The notes beneath the pieces were generated by a model. The model did no database searches. It saw only the letters and a program-made list of their open reading frames with translations, and was not told where the DNA came from. Made by a program: the position numbers and the translations under genes. Shown here piece by piece: positions 1 to 11,775 of a DNA stretch of 64,000 nt. Position 1 is the first letter of the stretch; each line of letters starts with the position of its first letter. The DNA is from Chara braunii (taxonomy: Eukaryota > Streptophyta > Charophyceae > Charales > Characeae): contig BFEA01000940.1 in the NCBI GenBank assembly GCA_003427395.1, forward strand, positions 299,948 to 363,947. The letters are read 5' to 3'.

Positions 1-1092
1 GCCCCAGATGCTTCCTAGAGAGAGGGAACCCTCAGACTCCGTCCGGAATCAGACCACCCGTCCCCTCATGCGAAAGGGTAACTTAGACGAAAAGAAAAGT
101 TAAGAACGAGAGATAAAGGCTCATTCGGACAGGCGCAAATAAGAGGGTCGTTCGGAATAGAACGGGTTTCCTTGGGAAGAGTTAAATTCATTATGCTTTG
201 ATTCTCTTTCTATTTTGAAAATTCCTTTTCTTGCGGCACCCATAAATTATCCTTCAAAAATAGCAAGCAAGTTCACTCAACTCACTGACGAAATAAAAAA
301 GGTAAGGAGGCGAAACTCTTCGTCATACTGTCAAATAGTATTTTGTCCCACTTTCATATGTAGTCTTTTTACTCACCTGCACACCACGCAGATAACACAA
401 TCACTCACGTCAAACCCACCTTTTCGCTCATGCATGACGCCCACAACCCCACTCAACCTTTTCTCCTGAACATTCAAAGCAAAATGGTCAAGCAATGTGT
501 GGGTGCACACAGGTGTGAAGGGAGTCTGAGTCGTCCACTAACCGACCTTGAGTGAAGTGGTGTCGAAGAAGCGACCTGACTCACTCAAGAAAACCAACCA
601 ACAAGTTGTGTGTGCAACGGAAAATTGTAGTGTCGACGAAAATTCTGATCAAACCACCTCTCCCTCGCACACCTCACCCGCGGTAACCCAAGCGTGAAGA
701 CGGCAAACCGCATACATCCAAGAAAAACACTTAGTCTGGTACCACATCAGTCCCAATTGAACCCAGGCAGTCCCAAGTAGTCCAAATCTACTGCTGCAAG
801 TCTTCGGTAGTCCCAACTACAAAACATTTATCTCATATGCCGCATAAAAAAAAAAAAAAGGAAGAAACCCGCCCGTTGCGCTTAAATTTCGTACCGTCGC
901 ATGCCGTCAACCGCCACCATGTCACGTTGTTGCTGCCGTACACAGTAATGGTAGCAAACCTTCTCCAAGAAATGCAGATGCCGCGCTGCAACAAAAACCT
1001 TTCCGTGCCGTAAAAGAAACCTCCACTGTTGCGCCGCATGTCCCACCGTCATGCTGCAATTCCATTGCCGTGCGGGACCCTCGTCGGAAAAT
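1..1092. other. Left flank, no gene recognised
   Basis: The open frames here are short, have no recognisable domain and lie in AT-rich or low-complexity sequence. I see no RNA gene or clear mobile element boundary. This may be decayed repeat sequence. Confidence 0.5.
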
Positions 1093-1168
1093 GGCAGCGC
1101 GTCGCCGTGCTATACCACCGTAAAAAAAACGGCAGCGCTTCGCCGTGCTGTACCACCGTAAAAAGTGG
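1093..1168. repeat. Two-copy tandem repeat, 38-bp unit
   Basis: Two adjacent copies (1093-1130 and 1131-1168) both run from GGCAGCGC through a GCCGTGCT core and a TACCACCGTAAAAA segment, with only a few differences. Diverged pieces of the same GCCGTGC and CCGTAAA words occur from about 900 to 1480, so this is probably the best preserved part of an older degenerate array. Confidence 0.7.
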
Positions 1169-1326
1169 GCGGTGCTCCACTGCGCCGTACTACCGTGTCG
1201 TGAAAACGATAGCATCACTCTTCAAAACAATGTGTGGCGCCGACGTGCTATGAAAACGGCAGCATCATCCTTAAAAAGTATCGCCGACGGCAGTGACACC
1301 CTTCAAAATAAAGGTGTCGTGCTGAC

Positions 1327-1387
1327 GCCGCGGTATTTCGGCAGCATAACCCCACAAAAATGGGTTATGATTGCCGAAAATATCGGC
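1327..1387. repeat. Imperfect inverted repeat (hairpin), 27-bp arms
   Basis: The left arm (1327-1354) and right arm (1361-1387) are imperfect reverse complements sharing TTTCGGCA/TGCCGAAA and CATAACCC/GGGTTATG cores around an A-rich loop. It looks like a small foldback element or a remnant of one. Confidence 0.6.
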
Positions 1388-1717
1388 TGGCACACCTCCA
1401 CCAAGTGTCGTGTTGCCCGTCACTCCTTGCCACATTGTGCTGCCGCTCCACACCACGTTGCCGCAGAGTCCCCCTAGAGACCAGCCTGCCAAGGGGTGGA
1501 GCAGAGTGCTCCAGGCAAGGCTATGGCTGTCTTCTCATTCGCCATGCTCCTTTGCAGTCCTCAAGCTCCGCCGGCCCCACTCCTGCGCCCTCTCCAGCAC
1601 TCCAGCAATCAGGCAAGTGTGCTGTCACACACTGGCAGCTGGAGGCAAGTGTGAGGTAGCTGCGGGACAACTGCCTCTTTTGTAGTGGCTGAGGAGGGCA
1701 GCAACAGCCTCAACTGC

Positions 1718-2011
1718 CCCCAGGCAAAATTCGTCACTTGCCTGGGGCCGTTGATCTGAGCCAGATCAATGGACTGAGGCTGCCTCACCTCAGCCACACA
1801 CTTAAGGTGACAGTTGTACTCAACTGCCCCCCTCTTTTTCTCCCTTTTCCCTGCACTCAGCCCCACACTGAGTGCAGGTTCAACAAGAAAATGGTTGTTT
1901 CCAGCCAAGTTCCCCTCACTGAACCTCCAGTTCACAACTCTGGCCTGAATGACTGCATTCAGGCCAATACTGCTTGAATTCGGTGCACGGCCGCGGCCAC
2001 GTTCGTGGCCG
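1718..2011. repeat. Cluster of short perfect hairpins
   Basis: Five perfect stem-loops lie within about 300 bp. Arms are 1718-1726/1739-1747 (9 bp), 1751-1758/1762-1769 (8 bp, 3-nt loop), 1850-1860/1868-1878 (11 bp, 7-nt loop), 1941-1951/1956-1966 (11 bp, 4-nt loop) and 1994-2001/2004-2011 (8 bp, 2-nt loop). The stems are unrelated to each other in sequence, so this is not one repeat copied. No coding frame explains it. Confidence 0.7.
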
Positions 2012-2447
2012 TGACTATTCCTTTCTCTTCCCTCTCCTTTCTTTTCTTTCTCTTTCTTTCTTTCTTTCTTTTTTTTTTCTTTTTACCCCTCGTTTTTTTT
2101 CTCAGGGAGGGGCAACTCGTTTTTTTTCGAAACGAGCAGCTTCCCCTTCCCCCCCTAAGTCATTTCACAGAGCCGAACAAGAGCCAAGTTTTCAGGGTCT
2201 CTCTCCCCCTGTGCCCAGCACGCCCGTACCCGGATGCCCACGGCGCTTGGTTCAGCGTTGTTGAGTGTTGCAGCCCGTTTTTGAAATCGGACGGGTGCAG
2301 CCAAAACGACACCAGAGAAACTTTAACAGAAGAACTAAAAAAAACGAAAGCAAAAACAAATAAAGAAAAACAAAAAGGAAAGAAAGAAGACAAAACTTAC
2401 CTGGTCGTGGTCACGTTGCAACCGCCGTCAGGTAAGACACTCCTCTC

Positions 2448-2451
<4 letters not shown>

Positions 2452-2500
<49 letters not shown>
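2452..2500. repeat. (CT)n microsatellite
   Basis: A pure CT dinucleotide tract of about 49 bp. The long serine-leucine open frame across it is a by-product of the repeat. Pyrimidine-rich and A-rich low-complexity sequence surrounds it from 2020 to 2760. Confidence 0.95.
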
Positions 2501-2503
<3 letters not shown>

Positions 2504-2879
2504 TAGTAGTGTATAGTCCCCGTTCTAGAGGTAGATTCACTTGGTTTTGGTCTCCCCATCGAAGGAAACCTCTCTGCAGCCCGTTGCTCTGAAACGAACG
2601 TGCACAGAGAGGAACTGCAGGTGGTAAAAACGAGCAGGGGGATCTAAAAGAAGAACTCAATCTATAAAAAAAATCTAAAGAAAAAAACTAAAACAAATCC
2701 AAAAAGAAAACTTAAAGAAAATCTAAAAAAAAAAAAGAAAAAAAAAGAGAAAACTTACCTAGGAGAAACGATCTCCCATTTTCCTTGGGCACTGTCAAAA
2801 GCACTGGGGCCGAAATACTCCTGTCACTTCCGACGGCGCCATCTGGCGGCCATCTGGTGGCCATCTGGCGGCTCACATT

Positions 2880-3005
2880 CAGTTCGTTCTAGTTTTTAGT
2901 GTTTCGCCCCCCCCCTCCTATTATTCCGTTCGCTTTGCCAACGGTCACACCCCATTATGGCCTGCCCCGACACGTCGAGATATAGACCTGAGTTCGAATC
3001 CTTCG

Positions 3006-3039
<34 letters not shown>
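2880..3039 (+). repeat. SINE-like sequence: B-box motif followed by a 34-A tail
   Basis: A Pol III B-box-like word (GAGTTCGAATCC, 2990-3001) is followed within five bases by 34 uninterrupted A residues (3006-3039). This fits the 3' end of a short tRNA-derived retroposon. The A box is weak and I found no target duplication, so the left boundary is a guess. Confidence 0.35.
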
Positions 3040-3041
<2 letters not shown>

Positions 3042-3825
3042 TTTCTCGATTTATGCATGTCATCCTTGCGCAGGGGCCATGCATATTCGCGCGGCGAATC
3101 TCGACCGCGATCTTGGTGGATCGCGCGGCCGAGATTGACCGCGCCTGTGGTCCTACGCGCGCCTGCAGCTGCTCCAAAATGGAGCTAGCCCAAAGGCGCG
3201 ACATGCTGGATTCGATCCCGGTGTCCTTCGGGTGACAGTCCTATACCGTAACCTACTGGGCTAACTCCTATCACAGGAGTTATACGTGCAGCCCTTCTAT
3301 CTGAAGGGCCGCGGCCCAGTAGGCTAGTCATCTCAGGCCTAGGCAGGTTTAACCTTGCCCCGCCGTGCCAAAACTGACGCCTCGCTACCTCACCGGCTCG
3401 AACTCGGCCCGGTGGCCCGGCAAGGCACCCTGTTAACCATGTGTCCAGCCTCGGGCCCTGGCGCGGAGTCAACTCTCACAACCCCCCAAAAAAAAAGTAA
3501 CCCTTCTCTCCTGCGCCGCGGTCCTATATCCGGCGCGTCTATTTTTCTAGCTTATTAGGCTCAGAATCGCGCGACTGCAAAGCCGCACGTCATTATTTTA
3601 GACAGGATAGGTCTAACTTTAACGTTTTCATTTCCGCACACTTTTGCAACTTCGACAAAAACGAAGCATTGCCATCCACATTTGTTACTCTCGGACGCCA
3701 CACGCGTTCGAACTAAAGCTCGAAAACTTTTAGTCTCTCAGTCATAGGTCAAACCTGAATAGACTTTTGACAATCGCCAGTCTCATCAAGTCCTTCAACT
3801 CAACGAAAGAGTCGGACAGTGTCCG
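3040..3825. other. No gene recognised; probable decayed 5' part of the chromovirus
   Basis: GC-rich sequence up to about 3540, then sequence leading into the protease-like frame of the outer chromovirus. I could not find a gag zinc knuckle or an LTR boundary. A second B-box-like word (about 3209-3225, TTCGATCCCGG) lies here without an accompanying RNA gene that I can support. Confidence 0.4.
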
Positions 3826-4371
3826 ATGTTCAAAAACCCCGACAAATACCCTTGTCAGGATATTTGCCCCGACAACGTCATTCGCACAGCTCGTTGTAGT
3901 GCCCAGCTGGCGACTGGCGATGGCGTTGTGTCATCTCTCCTGGATTTGAGCATCCTTCGGCATCGCCAGGAGCGACTCACAAGACATGTAAACGTCCTGC
4001 GTCGTCTTCTCGCTTTTCTCTCTGACCTTGATTGCACCCTCCCCATCATCCCTATTCGCCTGATAACATCTACGGGGGTGTACCACGCTTTATGAGACTC
4101 TTGCTTGCAGGGAGACTTCGTTCACCCTTGTGTAGGGTAGGAAGCTCGCCTAGCTACCTCCGAGTCTCGCTCTCCTATCTCCATTACCCTCAGAGATAAC
4201 CAGACGCAGCGCTTCTTCGATCAGACGGTCCCTGACGTCCACTTTTCCCTCACCCTCCAGCCATGGGATAGTACCCAGGCGCCTCAGCGCTACCATTCCT
4301 CTACGTACTTCGACGTGCTGAAAACTGGGTATGACTTTATCCTTGGCACTCCCTGGTCTCACCGGTTTCGT
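3826..4371 (+). pseudogene. Chromovirus protease fragment (outer element), interrupted
   Basis: One frame reads through a retropepsin-like domain of a chromodomain-type Ty3/gypsy polyprotein. It shows STGVYHAL before the expected active site, then QRFFDQTVPDVHFSLTLQ, FDVLKTGYDF and ILGTPW, the hydrophobic-Gly ending of this protease family. The active-site triplet, normally Asp-Ser/Thr-Gly, reads Asp-Ser-Cys, and stop codons flank it, so the copy is dead. It stops where the LTR of the giant gypsy element begins; the same element resumes at 51804. It would have cut the Gag-Pol polyprotein. The identification rests on motif order and on the matching downstream pol. Confidence 0.75.
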
Positions 4372-7300
4372 TGTCGGGCGGTCGCAGACCGGTCGGCCAC
4401 CCGACATACGAAGGATTCGTCCCTCAACCAAACGTTCGGTTAGGATTTGTCAGGTATTTCTGTCGGAACCGTCGGGAAAAATTAGGGGTCGTAAGAAGGA
4501 CCCTAAAATCCCCTCCATCGACCATGGGAACTGACCCTATAAATTAATAAAATGAACAGCCACGGCGACCGCACCTGACACTTGCCCTTTTTGTTCGTTC
4601 TGAGGCTGTTCCCGAAGCGGCCGGCTGCGGATCGGGAGTATGGTATTAGGCCTTGGCGCGCCTCTTTTACACTGAACAATTGACGAGGAAATGAACCCTC
4701 AAATTCCATTAAATCTAATAACAAAATTAAAATTGAGGAAAAGAATTAAAAATTATAAAAGGAAAGAAAACAGATGGACATTTGTTATTTTATTTATTTC
4801 ATTACAATTTATCCTCGATAAATTGTCCTCAATTTTTATTAATTCGAATAACAAGATTAAAAATGAATGAAATAATTAGAAAAAAAAATAAAAAAATAAA
4901 AAATGATTATTCATTATTTGATTAAATTTTATCGAAATTTATTCTTGATGATTTTTGCTGGGAATCATTTATTCGCCCTTGGACAGTCGATTTGTACGGG
5001 TCTCGATAATTATAAACCGACGTCTGAGTTTGCCCGATTCGCCTCATTACTACCCTCGCTATGACCCCGAGTTCATTGAACAAGCGGGCCGGTTTTTTCA
5101 GTTACTACGACACCGCCAGTTTGGTGTTTCTACTGACTCTAGTACGGGACGGGTCACGTGGTATTATTATTTTTGTGTGGACACTGGTTTGGAATAAGCG
5201 TGGCACGCTGACTCGAGAATGGAAGAGTACAATTATTTATTTGGTATTGACATTGCGGCATGGTCAGATTTGGAACAGGTACATGATTGACTTATTAATT
5301 CTGGTCCTGACACTTGGGCACAATCACTGTATTGGTGCAACCACGGTACAGGGGCTGTTGGCGTGGTTGATCCCGGCTACGATATTGCGGTCCACCTCAG
5401 GATGATTGCGGCATCGGTCACTGTTTTAGTATCTGCTCTAAGTCCGGTGTGGGGACTGAAATGGAACAAGGATGTTGCTTGTGGAATTGGTGCGAGATAT
5501 GGTCCGCAGTTCAAGACCTTTTTTTGGCACGGTTGCTGGTTCGGTACTGGTATGACACATTGCTATTCGATCCTTATTTTCATCTTTTCCGTACTGGTTT
5601 GACACCAGAACGAGCGGCATGTGCTTGGCTTACATAATTGGTCTAACGGGGGTGATTGGGTTACTGCTTTTGGCTGCGTGACGCAAAATTAAGCGAGACG
5701 ATTAGCTGACAACGGTGTGGCTGTACTGGTTCCTGATACTGTTTACTCTGCCCGTCGGTACAAGGGCTAGTGCCGCAGAGCCATGGGACATATAATGTAG
5801 GTACCTGTGACTGCTTGCCACCAGACCAGGGACCAGGGCCTAGCAACACTGTTGCTCCAAGCGAAAATGGTTGTCCTACGTATGGTGCTAGCATTCCGGG
5901 CGAGTCAGGGACTGTAGCGAAGCTGAGGGATCCAGTATAGTACCAAGCCTCATATGTGGTACCTGGGGGATGAGGCTCCCGGTTTGGATATAGGAAGGAC
6001 GAGCAGCATTGGAGGGGATTGATTCGGGACAATACCAGGAGTACAGGGCGACTGGTCAGCGTGCCAGGCGTCCGCAGCGTCAACAAGTGAACGCGCGGAA
6101 AGCTTGGTTGAAATGGGAGAGCTTTGGAGGGGGTACCGTGCCAGGCATTCTAAGGGAAGACGCGCCTGTTCACGAGGGGAAATGCGAGCCAGGCGTACTT
6201 TACCATCGCTCAAGGTTGCTCGGTAGGCGCTCGTTTGGGGGGGCGCGATCAGGGGAGAGTGCGAGAAGGGTGATCTGAGAGGGGAGGCACAAAAGGTTTT
6301 CGCTGCATTCTGCAGGTGTCACTCTGGACTAGTTCGTAGTGAGGAAGTTCAGGGAATGTGTATGAGGTGTGGAGCGGCTAACCAGTTGAGTATGTTTCAA
6401 ACATACCCTTTCGTGATACTGTAGGGTTAAGTTGCATCACTCAAGGCTAATAGCGGGGGAATCCTCCAGGGATGCGAGCATGGTGGCACGCGACTGAGCG
6501 TGTGAAGAAGGGAATTGGGCATATTTTGAGACCCATGCTTGGTATACGCAGTGGTTTAATTCTCCTGCGGCGGATGCCAAGAAACGATCGATTGCGGAGG
6601 GAGGCTAAAAGCGTCGAAGGGCAGTAAATGCCAGTTCGTGACTCCCTCACACTGGAGCTGCGGCCGATGCCGCGAGATCTCGTGGGAGGGAGGTCATGAG
6701 CTGCGAAAGATCCTAAGACGACTTATCTAAGTTATCTTTGTTGTGAAGGCGATGTTCACAGAGCCCTGGTCACCGCATGGCACGTCATCCGGACTGCTAT
6801 CAGCCGTGGGGAAACAACGATGAGAGTATTCAGTCTTGATCTGCGTGCGGAGAGAGCGTGGGAGTGAGGAGTACGTCGAGTAAAGAGCAGCGACTTGAGA
6901 AAAGCGACTGGAAGTCCGACCTCCACCGTAGGACTGTGAGCACAACAAGAGGCTTCTAAAATTGGGTGCGTGTGAGGCTGCACTTTTCCTAAGGGTGAGT
7001 TGCAGGTTGGATCATTTGCTTGCGAGGGACTATGATCAAAGACCAGGAGCGTGAGAGAACGAAAGGGAGAACAATCGCGGAAAAGAGAGCTGCGAACGAT
7101 AGTACGAGTGGAGGAGGGGGATTCACGAGTGAGCGTCAGTCGTCGTTCTCTAATCTAATATGAAAGTCAGTTTACCTTCCCTGATCTGATATAAAAGTTC
7201 TCGACAAAAGAGTCCGTAGGCTAAATCAAGGTCAATCAAGGGTGAAAGCATTGATCAGGCAGACTGTTAAAAAAGAGGGAAGTACGCGGGAAATTGAGTG

Positions 7301-8599
7301 AGCGAGCGTGAATGTGAAAAAGAGAGCGTGACAATGAGCGGTTCATGGAGGGAGAGACAACGAGCGAAGTGAAAATGGGAATGTAAGATGGTCAAACTAT
7401 TGGGTCTCCGATTTAGAAGAGTAGTCATCCTTCCTCCCGCCTTCTGTTCCCGCTTTGTCTCTAGTTAAGAGGGGTCACCGCATGCCTATATGTACCTCCA
7501 TGACTTAGTGGATGACTCTACTTCAGGGCCTTTTATGAGAAAAGCTGGATCGAAAAGCTCTATGGGCTCCAGTTCAAAAAAGGGCACTTCATACCTCTCC
7601 ATGGTCCATCTGCAAGTTCGTCCTGTAAGAATTTTGTGCTCATCAAACAAAGTTCGTGGAAAGAAATCTTTCCATGCCCCCGTTGAAGAAGCGTAATCGT
7701 ATACATTCATTCGATAAAGTGTCAAGCATCGTTCGGGAAAGCTACAACCGTGTGAGAAAATTAATCTGATCAAGAGATTCTGAAGCTCCTAGTCGTGAAT
7801 GCCCTTGAACTTGTCCCGCTTGGGCATGGCTTAGGAGCGGGCTGTTCTTGGATGTAGGTTGTGTCAGGGGTGGGAAATATTTGAACTGATTATTCATAAT
7901 ATACTCTTTATTTTGTATTTTTTATCATACTGCTAGAGTGAGGCCTTATGCGGAAGCCTGATATGAAGCGTTATTATGAGTGATAAGCAACTTGCTTTAT
8001 GCGGAGAGGGAAAATTGATAATTGCATAATGCGCAGTCTGGTCGCCTGGCATCTTGTCCTGGTGAGCCGCACGAGGAGTGTGAGAGATTTGAAGGGAATG
8101 CTGGCGCAAAGCCCTTACTCATCTGTTTGTACTGAGAATTTTTTCAAATTATTGATTGGCCAAAAAAAAAGTGAATGTCTTTGTCTATCTGTATCTCTCT
8201 TTGTCATTTGGTCATTTCCGAATTTATCCGATCGAACAACGAAACTTGGAGTTTGATTTAGGGCAATAAATCAACAAATGTGATCACGCGACACTGATCT
8301 GCTCCAGGAGGCCAGAACCCTTGCGGGCAGAAACCTTGACTCAAACTCTAGTGGGATTTCAACTAGCTGGGCTGAACTATTTATTTTATTTCATCTCTTT
8401 TTCTTTCCTTAACCCTTACACTTCAGCTTATCTGAAAGACCATTAATTTCAGCCCCTCGGTTGAGCCTAACAGCCACTTGAAAACCTGTCACCCCTGTAA
8501 CGGCACTGTGGACCTCTGATGGGGGCACGGCGAGTGACAGACGTCGCTGTCCTTGGCCTCAGTGACGGACATGTGTCCACCTCCCCGGGTTTCCTAACA
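4372..8599 (+). repeat. 5' LTR of the giant gypsy element
   Basis: 4228 bp starting TGTCGGGCGG and ending CCTAACA, giving the usual TG...CA ends. It is collinear with 47628-51803 apart from small indels and substitutions, for example an AT-rich block near 4730-4950 that is shorter in the 3' copy. The primer binding site follows after four bases. A TATAAAAG word at 7190-7197 could be a promoter element (the 3' copy has a changed version). The short ORFs inside are not conserved in frame between copies, so I call no gene. Confidence 0.88.
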
Positions 8600-8603
8600 A
8601 CCT

Positions 8604-8621
8604 TGGCGTCGTTGGCGGGGA
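8604..8621 (+). other. Primer binding site, tRNA-Asp-like
   Basis: TGGCGTCGTTGGCGGGGA lies four bases after the LTR end. From memory, the PBS of Athila-type plant gypsy elements is complementary to the 3' end of tRNA-Asp and differs from this at two positions. Minus-strand DNA synthesis would start here. It fixes the 3' end of the 5' LTR and the + orientation. Confidence 0.75.
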
Positions 8622-10631
8622 GGGGACTGCACCCCTAAGGCCTCGGCCTTCCCCTATCAAACGGGGGTGCACAGGCTGATTAACCGCCGGTTGATTAGTT
8701 TGATTAGTTGATTAGCTGATTGTTTTTTCTATTTTAAGTAATTTAGGTTTTTCTAAATATCTTCTGATCCAGGCATTTTTGCACGAGTCCCCCTGGGATC
8801 AAAGGTCATCCTCGAATTAAGGCGAACATTTTGGTGCCATTTTCACGAAAAAAAATAACGGCTAGAAATTGGGATGATCAATTTTGTTTATTTTTCAAAT
8901 ATTATTCCAAGAATTATATTTTTATATTTAATTTAATTACGGGAAATTGAAGCGGAATTTGGGGACGCCCGCTTGAGGCAAACTGGTCCTGTTTATTTTT
9001 CCCGACGTTTTGAGATGCTGGTCAGGAAAAATGGGCTACGTTTGTACAAACAACGACCCCCAACAGAAACAAAGTAAAAGGAATATAAGGGGAAATTGTA
9101 ATTTTTCCTTATAATTTTAATTAAAAATAACAGAGACAAAAAAAAAAAAAATAATCCGATAACTTTTCTTCTTGAACTTAAAAGAACCTAACAAAACTTT
9201 TCCACGGTGGTCTGGGGTTTACGGTGCGCGTACGGACGTGCGCAAAACCCAAAACCCTAATTGGGAGAAAACCTAATTAGGATAAAACCCAAGCACTACT
9301 ATAGAAATATACGACTAATTAAATAAAATTCTAACTCAAACTTCACGGGTGTCGATTGTAGTGGAGATCTAGGCTTTTGTGCATAAGGCATAGGCTCGGA
9401 AAATAAAGAGAATTATTTTGATTTTTGTTATAATGAAATAAATAAAAACAAAAACAAATGTCTAAAAAATAATTGAAGTTTGAGTTCTTTTATCTTTTCG
9501 TCCGTTCTATCTTTGCTCACTTTTCGGCGGATTAATCAAGGGATAACCTCCCGAACCCCATCCCCACGGGGGGAGGGAAAGTGCTGCCAATATTTTTTGA
9601 ATTGTTTTTAAAAATGTTTGAATTTAGTCAGTTAAATTGACAAAAATTAAAATAAATATCAAAAAATTAAATAAAATTTGATTTTCCATTTTTATTTATT
9701 TTACTTGTCTTTCCTCTTTCGGCAGTTCTATTTGAGAGACTCCGTCCCGAACCCCATCTCAACGGGGGGAGCCAAAACGCTGTCGAATTTTTGTAAATTT
9801 CCTAAACATATTTTCCACCCTTAAAAATCGTAAAATTCGGCGAACCTTTATGTATTTAGAGCTTTAATTAATATAAAATAAAAAAAGTAATTAATCTAAA
9901 TCAGACTTAATTTTTTATAATTAATGTTTAAAAAATATAAGAAAATTCTCTAAAAGAGGAAGAAAAAGTGCAGTTGGACAAATTTGTGATTGGGTGAGTC
10001 TGCTGGTCCATTCCTGAAGATCTGAAATAGGCAACGAGAATTTTCGCAAATTAAGAATTATTTTTTAGTATATTATTGACAGAAATTAGTGGTAAATCCA
10101 AACGAAAGGGTAAAAAGAAGTAGGTACTTACCTCTCGACTCCTTAGGGTTTGCGTCTATTCCCCCTATGCACTGAAGGCGGGGTGGTGCTTTCTTCTTAT
10201 TTGTAAGGAATTTTTAGTGATTAAAAGAATTAAAATTTCCTAAAAATCAAAAAATGGCCTAAGAATTTGAAAAGTGAGTCGGTATGCACTGTATCTTTGG
10301 TTTCTGTCTAGGGAACTAGATCTATTGGTCGGAGACGGGCCCGAGGGTACAACAGACTGAATTCCCTCGATTTGAGTATACACCTTATATTCGAGGGGAC
10401 TCGAGTATGAGGCTTGTAAGCTCATTATGAGGACGAAATTCTACACCCTCCGTATCTAGGGTACTTTAGGACCTGGTAAACACTTAGGCAGGCAGTTTGT
10501 TTTTAGGGACTTTATCCCGAACCCCATCCCAACGGGGGGAGGCGAAGTGCTGCCGAAATTTTCCTAAGGGTTTGAAGTTTTTCTTAACTCATTTTTCCTG
10601 CGCTTCCTTATTCCCTACTCCATTAACGCAG
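8622..10631 (+). other. Long untranslated leader of the gypsy element
   Basis: About 2 kb of AT-rich sequence without a supported ORF between the PBS and the first accessory frame. It holds three copies of a conserved G/C-rich motif (annotated separately) and a palindromic C-run/G-run near 8633-8670. Packaging or translation-control signals would be expected here, but none can be named from sequence alone. Confidence 0.6.
9547..10557 (+). repeat. Three dispersed copies of a 44-nt hairpin-capable leader motif
   Basis: Copies at 9547-9590, 9744-9787 and 10514-10557 share CCCGAACCCCATC, then ACGGGGGGAG, then GCTG(C/T)C. The CCCC and GGGGGG runs can pair to a short hairpin. The sequence between copies is AT-rich and not conserved, so the motif is kept selectively or was copied on its own. 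It occurs only in the internal leader, not in the LTRs. Confidence 0.75.
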
Positions 10632-11703
10632 ATGTGGCCACCCTCAACAGCAGAGGAATATGATGTTGGTTGATACTGGGAGATTGAGCCTTCCGAACTC
10701 GTAGAAAGGGACCTCGTGGAGTTCACTTTGCCGACTCGACCAACTGACTGGCACGACGACCAGTACAAGTAGAGGTTGATTCTCCTGTGGCCTAGGGTCT
10801 GGTTGTGGATGTACCGAGAGTTGAAGAGCAGCTAGGCTCCACGCAGCCGACGCCAGAGGAGACTGCGTACGACGAGGTCAAGGCCTATCTGTATTTGAGT
10901 CCGGAAGTGGTAAAAAAGGCCGCTCTGACTCTTGTGTCTTGGGGGACCTGTAGGATCATCGACTGGGCCAAACGATACCTGCAGGAGGAGATAGAGACCT
11001 TCCGGCTTGAGGAAAGACAAAACGCGATAGCGCTGCACCACAGGTTTCCTCCTCGTGTCATTACCGAAGAGCTTCGGGTTGTTCGAGACAGGTTTTCCCG
11101 CACTTGGGCTGTAAGCTGAGGGCGGCCTTTCCCTCATTCGTGGTCAACGAGGCGTTCGACGGGATAGGCGGCTTGGTCGAGGCCTATCTCATAACCACAG
11201 AGCTCGAACATCTCTCGCGAGGAGATATCGACACACATTATATCTTCTATTCTCTTGTGACTGCTGGACCCCGGTGGGGAGACGAGAGGGTTCAACTTAT
11301 AGAGCTGATCCGGTCTATCGCCCCTACCTCTCAAGGAGCCTGGTGGGAGGGGGGTTACGACTGGAGGCAGCCCCCGCCGCCTTATGTGTGGGATCTACTA
11401 GACTGCGAGTTTCGGGCCGGACCGGACTATACCACGTCGATAGGTCGGCTCTTCACAGAGCACAGGGACTCGTGGTGGGGTCCTGGTGATGCTGACCCCC
11501 TTATAGTTGTTTATCAGCTGACCCGGTACTACGAGGCTATCGAGGCACCGGGATATCGTGTAGTGGAGGAACTCAATGATGATGACGACGAGGTCTGGGA
11601 ACCTGACTGGGTGGATTTCGAGTCGGAGGAGGATGTAGAGGAGGACAACGTGGATGCACGTGCGATCCACTTCCCTAGGCTGGTGGTTCCGTTCCAAGCC
11701 TAG
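10632..11703 (+). pseudogene. Pre-gag accessory ORF, copy A (unknown family)
   Basis: The first ATG (10632) opens a short frame broken by stops. The best preserved parts are 10805-11119 and 11104-11703 in two frames. Recognisable stretches are ELVERDLVEFTLP, GLVVDVPRVEE, EVKAYLYLSPEVVKKAALTL, CRIIDWAKRYLQEE and the end with acidic runs (NDDDDEVWEPDWVDFE). A second diverged copy follows directly (11776-12464), with the same order of these blocks, which supports this being real coding sequence. Tryptophan and acidic residues are frequent near the C-terminus. I do not recognise a domain. Its place ahead of gag matches the extra ORF known in Ogre elements, but homology to that protein is not shown. 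Confidence 0.6.
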
Positions 11704-11775
11704 AGGAGAGTGCGCGATAGGGTGTAGAGTATTCAGAGAGATAGTGAGCTTGATGACAAGGTTTCGTTTCGGCGG

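Noticed and set aside
2005-2592. Long open frame of 195 codons
   Set aside because: It runs through pyrimidine-rich and (CT)n sequence; the product is Phe/Ser/Leu and Lys runs without any domain.
4950-6300. ORFs inside the 5' LTR
   Set aside because: The corresponding frames in the 3' LTR are broken at different places, so no coding constraint is visible.
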